DNA of 21,069 bases, taken from Bryobacterales bacterium. GTDB taxonomy: Bacteria; Acidobacteriota; Terriglobia; Bryobacterales; Bryobacteraceae. The position numbers were made by a program, and so were the translations under genes. Under the pieces are notes generated by a model. That model was not told the origin of the DNA. It did no database searches and was given only the letters and a program-made list of their open reading frames with translations. Below are positions 15,854 through 21,069 of this stretch, one piece after another. The stretch covers positions 4,055-25,123 of the forward strand of contig JAEUQE010000122.1 of the NCBI GenBank assembly GCA_016789785.1. Reading direction: 5' to 3'. Numbering within the stretch: position 1 is the stretch's first letter; every line of letters starts with the position of its first letter.

Positions 15854-17206
15854 ATGCTGACAATCCTTGCATCTCTCATGATTGCGGTGCTCTCCACAGG
15901 GCTCGTTTGGGTCCAGCGCCGGCTTTCGCGTGTCTCACGGGAAATTGCATCGCTTCAAGCGGCGCAGAAGGAGTCAGTGCGCCTCCAGGAGTGCGTCCTT
16001 CAAAAGGTGAGTCACGAGGTTCGAAACGCCGCCAACGGAGTCCTGGGCATGACGCAAATGGTGCTGGACGGGCGGCTCTCCGCCGAAAACCGCGAATATC
16101 TCCTGGCAGCCCAGACCTCCGCGGACTCCCTGCTTGCACTTCTCACCAATGTTCAACAATTTGCGGCTGTCGAGGTCCCGGACCCCGAACAGTGCGTGTT
16201 TGACCTCGGCGGCGTTCTCTCCGAAGCGATGCAGGCGCGCAGGGATGCCGCCCGCCAGCGCCGTGTGAAACTCATCCTCGAGATCGGACGGGGAGTGCCC
16301 GATCGCATTTTGGGAGATCCCGCTGGTCTGCGGCAAATCGTGGACAACCTCCTGTCGAATGCCATCCAGGTCACATTGGAAGGCGAAGTTCATCTGAGCG
16401 TCACAAAGCGGCCCAGTGGCGAAGGATTGACATTTGATGTGGCGGACAGCGGGCCTGGCATCCCGCAGGATCGCCTCAGCCGCCTGTTCGATGACGGGCC
16501 CGAGCCGAATGCGCAAGTTCCACCATCTCCCGGGCTCGGCCTGAAGATCGCGCAACGGCTGGTCCAGCGCCTCGGCGGAAAAATCGGCGTGCAGAGCACT
16601 TCCGGGGTAGGCAGCCGTTTCTGGTTCCACCTCCCGTTCAAAGAGTCGGCGCCCGCGCATCCCTTCGGGCATACGCAGACCCACACGCAGACCCAGTGCG
16701 ATCGGGTTCTGATCCTGGATTCTCATCCGGTCAGCAGCCGTATTCTCCTCAGCTACGCCGGCCAGTGGAACGGTCTTCTCGCCGGGGACGAAGGTTTGCC
16801 GAACGCCAGTGTCGCCCGCGCCGTGGAGGCGCTGGTTCTGCTCGATCAGGCCGAACGCACGGGCAAGCCGTTTCGCGTGCTCGTGATGGATGACCAACTG
16901 GAGGACCGGTCGGCGGCCTCGGTGGTGGCCACCATTCGCGCACACCGCCGTTTCGACGATGTCCGCATCGTGGTTCTCGCCTCGTTACCCCTGGAGAGAT
17001 ATCAGAGCCTGACTGCGGCGGGTGTTAGTGTCGTGCCCCAACCAGCGTCCCGTCTGGAAATCTGGAATGCGTTGAGCGCCCATGCCGGCAACGGCGCCAG
17101 TTGGACGTGCCAGGCACCCGCCGATGCCGCCGATTCTGCCCTGGACCCCGAACGCAACGCAGACCTCGAACGCAGCGCGGACCCCGAACCTACCGGCCAA
17201 AGATGA
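15854..17206 (+). CDS. Membrane-bound hybrid histidine kinase with a degenerate receiver domain
   Basis: With the ATG at 15854 this is a 450-aa protein: one membrane helix (about residues 1-21), a short coiled coil, then a dimerisation domain with phospho-acceptor His54 (KVSHEVRNAANGVLGM). The ATPase domain has an N-box (IVDNLLSNAIQVT, Asn165), G1 (DVADSGPGIP, Asp198) and G2 (PGLGLKIAQRL). A Gln/Thr/His linker with a small repeat (HTQTHTQTQ) leads to a receiver-like domain (about 284-410). That domain keeps the central Asp346 (VLVMDDQLED) but has Ser in place of the second acidic residue (LILDSHP) and Gln in place of the usual Lys (VVPQPAS), so phosphotransfer there is doubtful. The tail is a polar, repetitive stretch. 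No sensor domain or response-regulator gene is nearby. Start is uncertain: ATG 15716 and GTG 15812 are also in frame, but codon use before 15854 is poor. Confidence 0.85.
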   Translation: MLTILASLMIAVLSTGLVWVQRRLSRVSREIASLQAAQKESVRLQECVLQKVSHEVRNAANGVLGMTQMVLDGRLSAENREYLLAAQTSADSLLALLTNVQQFAAVEVPDPEQCVFDLGGVLSEAMQARRDAARQRRVKLILEIGRGVPDRILGDPAGLRQIVDNLLSNAIQVTLEGEVHLSVTKRPSGEGLTFDVADSGPGIPQDRLSRLFDDGPEPNAQVPPSPGLGLKIAQRLVQRLGGKIGVQSTSGVGSRFWFHLPFKESAPAHPFGHTQTHTQTQCDRVLILDSHPVSSRILLSYAGQWNGLLAGDEGLPNASVARAVEALVLLDQAERTGKPFRVLVMDDQLEDRSAASVVATIRAHRRFDDVRIVVLASLPLERYQSLTAAGVSVVPQPASRLEIWNALSAHAGNGASWTCQAPADAADSALDPERNADLERSADPEPTGQR

Positions 17207-18965
17207 AGCGTGCCCGCCGCGGGTCCGCCCCACCATCCAGCACTCCGTTCTCGATCTTGATCACCGTCGGCGCCGACCCGTTGCTCCAATCGCCACTCAC
17301 CTGGACCCGGTGTCCCTTCAGCGCCAGATTATCGACCACCGTCTTCGGCATCCGGCCTTCCAGATTCAGCTTGCCCGGCACGAACTCATGATTGGCGAAC
17401 GAACTGTAGAAGTGCTCGGTCTGGAAACGTGGCGCCTCTGACGCTTCCTGCGGCCCCATTCCAAAATCGATCATGTTGATCAGTGTCTGCAGCATCGCCT
17501 GATCCTGATTGTCGCCCCCAGGCGTCGACATCGCGATGAACGGCTTGCCGTCTTTCAACACCAGCGTCGGGCTCAGCGTGACGCGCGGACGCTTTCCAGG
17601 CGCAAGCTGATTGGCGTGACCCGCGGTCATCACGAAAGACTGCAGGCGCGTGCTGTAAGGAATGCCCGTATCGCCAGCGATCACCGAAGGCAGCCATGCG
17701 CCGGATGGCGTCGCCGAGTACACGTTGCCCCACCGGTCCACCACGTTGACGCATGTGGTGTCCTGCGCATTCGACGAAGCCGATGTCACCGAAGGCGGCG
17801 GTAGTGGCGGCTCAAACCCACCCGGCCGGTGATCCATCGACGCCCGGTCGGGATCAATCTGCCGGCGCCGGTCGGCGGCGTATTCCTTCGAAAGCAACTT
17901 CTCGGCCGGGATCTTGCTGAACTTCGGATCGCCGTAATAGCGGTCGCGATCGGCGAACGCCAGTTTCACCGCTTCCACCATGGTGTGCAGATACTGCGGC
18001 GTATTGTGACCCATGGCCTTCAAATCGTAGCCCTCCAGTATGTTCAGCGCCTGAATCATGACCGGTCCCTGTGTCCAGAAGCCCGGCTTGCAGATCTCGT
18101 AGCTGCGATAAGAACCGCACACCGGCTGATCCTCCTCGGCCTGGAATCCAGCCAGATCCTGCTTCGAGATCAGCCCGCCATTGGCCTCGGAGAATTCCGC
18201 CAGACGCCGCGCGAGATCGCCTTTGTAGAAGTAGTCGCGCACGGCCAGCAGCTTCTTCTCACGATTGCCACGGGTCTTCTTCTCGACTGCGGCGAGTTCG
18301 CGGAACGTCTTGGCCAGAGCGGGCAGACGATACATCTCGGCCCGGCTCGGCGCCTTGCCACCGGGCATGAAGAACGCTGTCGACGTTGGCCACAAGTTCA
18401 GGATCCGTTGATTGCGCGCGATGAAGCTGACGAACTCCTCGCCGATCGGAAAGCCGTCGGCGTACTCAATCGCCGGCGCGGCCACATCGGCAAACGACTT
18501 CGTTCCATACTTGCGAAGCGCCAGCAGCAGCCCGTCAAACACACCGGGCAGAATCGCGGCTTTCAGCCCTTGGCCAGGGATGGGCGGCATGTCGCCATTC
18601 GTTTCCCAAGGTTCGGCCTGGCGCGCGCGGTAGTAGTCGACCGTGGCCTTCGCGGGCGCGGTCCCGACCCCGCTGATGATGATCGGCTTGCGGTTCGCCA
18701 TCTGGATGATCAGCGGCATCTCGCCGCCGATTCCGAAGCGGGCCTGTTCGGTGACCGAAGCCGCCAGCGTTGCGGCCACGCCCGCGTCCACGGCATTGCC
18801 TCCTTGCGTCAGAAGGCGGAAGCCGGCCTCGACTTCGAAGTTGTTTGCGGCGCCGACCATTTCGCGCGTTCCGCGAACCGGCGGAAACATGGTGGGCTGC
18901 GCGCAGAGCATTGCCGCGCTCGCGAGCAGCAGCAGTGTGGACAGGACGGTGCGGTGGTACCTCAT
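17190..18965 (-). CDS. ggt: Gamma-glutamyltransferase family protein
   Basis: This 591-aa protein is an exported gamma-glutamyltranspeptidase, an N-terminal nucleophile hydrolase that acts on glutathione and other gamma-glutamyl compounds in the periplasm. A signal peptide of about 22 residues (MRYHRTVLSTLLLLASAAML) is followed by the large-subunit opening with GGNAVDAGVAATLA. The autoprocessing site is Thr403 in DTTCVNVVDRWGN. Cleavage there would give a small subunit of 189 residues, the usual size. Family members mostly have TTH at this point and here it is TTC, and the small-subunit GG motif reads STPGGDNQDQ, so the protein belongs to a divergent branch whose substrate may not be glutathione. 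Its 3' end overlaps the kinase gene tail-to-tail by 17 bases. It follows the SpoU methyltransferase gene on the same strand after a 78-base gap. Confidence 0.92.
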   Translation of the reverse strand: MRYHRTVLSTLLLLASAAMLCAQPTMFPPVRGTREMVGAANNFEVEAGFRLLTQGGNAVDAGVAATLAASVTEQARFGIGGEMPLIIQMANRKPIIISGVGTAPAKATVDYYRARQAEPWETNGDMPPIPGQGLKAAILPGVFDGLLLALRKYGTKSFADVAAPAIEYADGFPIGEEFVSFIARNQRILNLWPTSTAFFMPGGKAPSRAEMYRLPALAKTFRELAAVEKKTRGNREKKLLAVRDYFYKGDLARRLAEFSEANGGLISKQDLAGFQAEEDQPVCGSYRSYEICKPGFWTQGPVMIQALNILEGYDLKAMGHNTPQYLHTMVEAVKLAFADRDRYYGDPKFSKIPAEKLLSKEYAADRRRQIDPDRASMDHRPGGFEPPLPPPSVTSASSNAQDTTCVNVVDRWGNVYSATPSGAWLPSVIAGDTGIPYSTRLQSFVMTAGHANQLAPGKRPRVTLSPTLVLKDGKPFIAMSTPGGDNQDQAMLQTLINMIDFGMGPQEASEAPRFQTEHFYSSFANHEFVPGKLNLEGRMPKTVVDNLALKGHRVQVSGDWSNGSAPTVIKIENGVLDGGADPRRARFIFGR

Positions 18966-19043
18966 CGGAGTATCTCTCGATTGTCCAACATCCGCGGCGA
19001 ATCGGCCAGTACGGCAACTGTAGCCTGCCGCACACGGGCCAGA

Positions 19044-19580
19044 TCACCGCGCCTCATGCATGCGCCGGAACTTACGAAGAAGTTCGTAGATCACCACGCC
19101 ACCCGCCGTCGCGACATTCAGCGAATGCTTGCGGCCCAGCATCGGAATGCGAATGTGTGTGTCGCACAACGCCAGCAACTCGGGTTGCACACCGTCCGTC
19201 TCATGCCCGAACACCAGGCACACCGGAAATCGAGGCTGCCAATCAAAGACGTCCACCGCATGCACACTCGTCTCGATCGCCGCGAGCTCAAAGCCGCGAT
19301 CATGCAGGCTGCGCGCCACCTCCAGCGGCTGCCAGCTATGCTCCCACGGCACATGTTCCTCGGAGCCGAGCGCCGTCTTCGTCAGCGCCTTCTTCGGCGG
19401 CGTTCCAGTGATGCCGCACAAATAGAGCTTCTCCACCGCCGCCGCATCCGCCGTGCGAAAGAACGATCCGACGTTGTACAGACTCCGCACGTTGTCCAGC
19501 AACACCGACACCGGCAGCCGATCCATCCCTTGATAGGCCTCCGCTGCCGTGGTTGCCACGAACGGCATCCGCTCGCTCAC
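19044..19580 (-). CDS. SpoU (TrmH) family RNA 2'-O-methyltransferase
   Basis: This 178-aa cytoplasmic protein is a SPOUT-fold methyltransferase that uses S-adenosylmethionine to methylate a ribose 2'-OH in tRNA or rRNA. All three SpoU motifs are visible: motif 1 LLDNVRSLYNVGSFFRTADA (residues 27-46), motif 2 PVCLVFGHETDGV (119-131) and motif 3 RIPMLGRKHSLNVATAGGVV (144-163), the last forming the knotted AdoMet site. It lacks the N-terminal substrate-binding domain of RlmB-type enzymes, so it is a minimal version; the exact RNA target cannot be told. The start is GTG 19580, supported by GAGGAAG at good spacing; ATG 19568 is the alternative. It is divergent from the small secreted protein at 19632. 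Confidence 0.93.
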   Translation of the reverse strand: MSERMPFVATTAAEAYQGMDRLPVSVLLDNVRSLYNVGSFFRTADAAAVEKLYLCGITGTPPKKALTKTALGSEEHVPWEHSWQPLEVARSLHDRGFELAAIETSVHAVDVFDWQPRFPVCLVFGHETDGVQPELLALCDTHIRIPMLGRKHSLNVATAGGVVIYELLRKFRRMHEAR

Positions 19581-19595
19581 AGCAACTTCCTCGCG

Positions 19596-19601
19596 TAGAA
19601 T
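19596..19601 (+). promoter_or_regulatory. Possible -10 box of the small secreted protein gene
   Basis: TAGAAT lies in the 51-base gap between two divergent genes. It would start transcription near 19608, giving a leader of about 24 bases that contains the Shine-Dalgarno aaggag at 19616-19621. The -35 region is not recognisable, so the call is tentative. Confidence 0.35.
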
Positions 19602-19631
19602 TGTGTTGGTACCGTAAGGAGTCCAAGATTC

Positions 19632-20024
19632 ATGAAGAAACTATTGTCCACGATTACCCTCACCTTGTTTGCCTGCGCTGCGCTGTTTGCCGGCGTGGAT
19701 GGCAAATGGACCGCCGAGACCAAGCGCCCGCAAGGCAAGGATAAGCGCGGCAACGACACCATCACCACCACTTTCGACTTCAAGTCTGACGGCGGCAAGC
19801 TCACCGGAACCGTATCTTCCGGCGGCCGCAGGGCCATGCCGGCCGAGATCACCGACGGTAAGATCGACGGCAACGCGTTCAGCTTCAAGACCGTGCAGAA
19901 GTCGAAAAAGAAGGGTGATGTCGAGATCGAGTGGAAGGGCACCGTGGAAGGCGATCAACTGAAGCTGAGCCGCATGAACAAGGGCGGAAAGCGAGCTCAG
20001 GAGATGGTCGCAAAGCGCCAGTAG
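19632..20024 (+). CDS. Small secreted beta-rich protein, unknown function
   Basis: This 130-aa protein has a classic signal peptide ([20 protein letters not shown]). The mature part is about 110 residues of alternating short strands: GKWTAE, then [19 protein letters not shown], then [15 protein letters not shown], then [15 protein letters not shown]. This 'GKW...GGKLTGTV...I.DGKIDGN..SF' pattern is common in small exported proteins of Acidobacteriota and Planctomycetes and suggests one lipocalin-like or jelly-roll-like sheet; I know no activity for it. It is Lys-rich and strongly basic, so it could bind nucleic acid or anionic surfaces, though this is inference. The start has AAGGAG ten bases upstream. 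It is the first gene of the plus-strand group that ends the window. Confidence 0.85.
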   Translation: MKKLLSTITLTLFACAALFAGVDGKWTAETKRPQGKDKRGNDTITTTFDFKSDGGKLTGTVSSGGRRAMPAEITDGKIDGNAFSFKTVQKSKKKGDVEIEWKGTVEGDQLKLSRMNKGGKRAQEMVAKRQ

Positions 20025-20049
20025 CCTCTACCCCGCCTCCACCCCCGGA

Positions 20050-20322
20050 ATGGAATGCCGCATCGGGTGCGGCGCTTGCTGCGTCGCGCCCTCCATCAGT
20101 TCGCCGATTCCCGGAATGCCGCACGGGAAACCCGCCGGCGTCCGCTGTGTCCAACTCACTTCCCACAATCACTGCGCATTGTTCGGCAGGCCTGACCGGC
20201 CTCTGGTCTGCGTCGAATTGCGCCCGTCGCAGGAGATGTGCGGATCAAGCGCCGAAGAAGCGCACGCGTGGCTGATTCGTGTGGAGCAACTCACCCGGCC
20301 GCGCGCTTCGGGAGACGCCTGA
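20050..20322 (+). CDS. YkgJ family cysteine cluster protein
   Basis: This 90-aa cytoplasmic protein belongs to the YkgJ/UPF0153 zinc- or iron-chelating family. Eight cysteines are placed as the family requires: Cys3, Cys7, Cys10 and Cys11 (CRIGCGACC), Cys33, Cys42, Cys54 and Cys64 (EMCG). The conserved [17 protein letters not shown] segment follows the first cluster, and [11 protein letters not shown] precedes the last cysteine. The family is thought to bind a metal or Fe-S cluster; its biochemical role is unknown. The ATG at 20050 is preceded by GGA directly adjacent, a weak ribosome site, and lies 26 bases after the previous stop, so read-through from the small secreted gene is likely. It is complete, at the short end for the family. 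Confidence 0.92.
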   Translation: MECRIGCGACCVAPSISSPIPGMPHGKPAGVRCVQLTSHNHCALFGRPDRPLVCVELRPSQEMCGSSAEEAHAWLIRVEQLTRPRASGDA

Positions 20323-20355
20323 TCCGTGCTACATCGCCTTACTTCGGCGTCTGCA

Positions 20356-20385
20356 TTGCTGCGGGCCGAACGCTTCATTGATAAT
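20356..20385 (+). promoter_or_regulatory. Promoter of the Tat-exported protein, leaderless start implied
   Basis: TTGCTG (20356-20361) and GATAAT (20380-20385) are 18 bp apart. The -10 ends exactly six bases before the ATG at 20392, so the predicted +1 is the A of the start codon. No Shine-Dalgarno is present. The geometry is the same as upstream of the M28 gene at 6601. Confidence 0.5.
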
Positions 20386-20391
20386 GAAATC

Positions 20392-21003
20392 ATGACACGG
20401 CGAGGATGGCTGCTCGGAGCGCTTCTCGCCAGCCGTGCGGCTACCAGCCAGGTGATCGACTTCGAGTCCGGCGGCCTCAAATACAAGACCCTCACGCGCA
20501 ACGGCGTCACCATCATGTACGCGCATCTGCCCGCCCAGGTCCGTGACTACTCGATTGTCCAGGCGGCGGTGTCGAATGGTTCGCAGGTACCTTGGGTCGT
20601 GCGTACGGAGGACTTCGTCTTCGAGAAGTCCGATGGCACGCGAATCACACCTTCACGCCCGCGTTCGGTAGTCAATGAACTTGTGGAGAAGGCGGGCAAG
20701 TCGGATGTCATCAAGCTGGTCTCCACCTACGAGATCAGCCTCTACGGCCTCTCCCGCCTGCAGTCCACCAACGGCTATGAAGTGCGCCGTCAAAATGCCT
20801 TCGCGGAATTGACCTCGTCGAAACTGAAGGCGGCCGCCGCGGCATCAGCCATTGCGTTTGTCGACATGAAGCTCAAACCCGGCGAATCCACTGATGGTGC
20901 GATCTTCTATTCCAACAACGGAAAACCACTTGGGCACGGCAAGCTCTTCGTGCGCGCGGCCGGCGAACTGTTCGAGTTCCCATCGGAGCCACTCGCTCCG
21001 TGA
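20392..21003 (+). CDS. Tat-exported hypothetical protein
   Basis: This 203-aa protein begins MTRRGWLLGALLASRAATSQ, which looks like a twin-arginine (RRGWLL) signal peptide of about 19 residues. The mature part includes GLKYKTLTRNGVTIMYAHLP and VVRTEDFVFEKSDGTRITPS. It ends with a beta-rich segment, GAIFYSNNGKPLGHGKLFVR, followed by FEFPSEPLAP. I do not recognise a named family, although the layout (a strand-rich domain, an Ala/Lys helix near residue 145, then a final sheet) resembles small envelope proteins of Acidobacteriota. No catalytic motif is visible. The frame is open up to 20326, but ATG 20392 is chosen because the signal peptide and a -10 box point to it. Its stop overlaps the GTG start of the PHP gene by four bases, so those two are coupled. 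Confidence 0.8.
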   Translation: MTRRGWLLGALLASRAATSQVIDFESGGLKYKTLTRNGVTIMYAHLPAQVRDYSIVQAAVSNGSQVPWVVRTEDFVFEKSDGTRITPSRPRSVVNELVEKAGKSDVIKLVSTYEISLYGLSRLQSTNGYEVRRQNAFAELTSSKLKAAAAASAIAFVDMKLKPGESTDGAIFYSNNGKPLGHGKLFVRAAGELFEFPSEPLAP

Positions 21004-21069
21004 TCGATCTCCACACACACACGAGCCACTCCGATGGTTCGGCCACTCCGGAGGAATTGTTGCGCACCG
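21000..21069 (+). CDS. PHP-domain phosphoesterase, N-terminal fragment
   Basis: The last 70 bases start a new gene with GTG 21000, overlapping the previous stop (GTGA). The translation begins VIDLHTHTSHSDGSATPEEL, the unmistakable opening of a PHP (polymerase and histidinol phosphatase) domain: HTH at residues 5-7 gives the first two metal-binding histidines and SDGS follows at 11-14. PHP proteins are metal-dependent phosphoesterases; small stand-alone ones cleave phosphates from nucleotides or act on 3'-phosphoadenosine 5'-phosphate-like compounds. The window ends after 23 codons, so size and subclass cannot be told. GGAG lies 11-14 bases before the start. Confidence 0.85.
   Translation, partial: MIDLHTHTSHSDGSATPEELLRT

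Noticed and set aside
17829..19598. 589-aa plus-strand frame
   Set aside because: It is antisense to gamma-glutamyltransferase and the SpoU methyltransferase; composition is Arg/His-rich with no family signature.

Overview
The window is a GC-rich bacterial chromosome segment, most likely from the Acidobacteriota and within that the Bryobacteraceae/'Solibacter' type. The strongest pointer is a PadR-type regulator directly followed by a long duplicated FtsX/MacB permease with no ATPase gene (the ADOP arrangement typical of that phylum). The many secreted enzymes (M28 peptidase, gamma-glutamyltransferase, GH95 fucosidase) fit a soil heterotroph. No phage, plasmid, insertion sequence, CRISPR array, tRNA or rRNA was recognised.

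Layout. Bases 1-338 (+) hold the C-terminal end of an Rsm22-type methyltransferase. Bases 339-1071 are non-coding and carry three near-identical tandem units of about 137-147 bp plus a degenerate fourth. Each unit has a hairpin followed on the minus strand by a T run, so the array looks like consecutive terminators behind the minus-strand orphan gene at 1072-1797. After a 468-base gap, a compact minus-strand operon runs from 6601 to 2266: M28 peptidase, ABC ATPase, ABC-2 permease and an exported hypothetical protein, the last three joined by overlapping start and stop codons. A divergent GNAT acetyltransferase (6700-7200) and a CPA2-type cation/proton antiporter (about 7326-8507) follow on the plus strand.

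Bases 8521-11592 (-) are the PadR-ADOP operon, with a good sigma70 promoter and an operator-like palindrome at the predicted transcription start. Upstream of it lie a GH95 alpha-L-fucosidase (11901-14207) and a family 3 membrane acyltransferase (14270-15580), both minus. A hybrid histidine kinase with a degenerate receiver domain (about 15854-17206, +) meets a gamma-glutamyltransferase (17190-18965, -) with a 17-bp tail-to-tail overlap. A SpoU-type RNA methyltransferase (19044-19580, -) is divergent from a plus-strand group: a small secreted protein, a YkgJ-type cysteine-cluster protein, a Tat-exported hypothetical protein and the first 23 codons of a PHP-domain protein that runs off the window.

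No wholly new system is evident. The observations most worth checking are the tandem terminator-like array, promoters whose -10 boxes sit so close to the ATG that leaderless transcripts are implied, the translationally coupled peptidase/exporter/envelope-protein operon, and the kinase with a degraded receiver.
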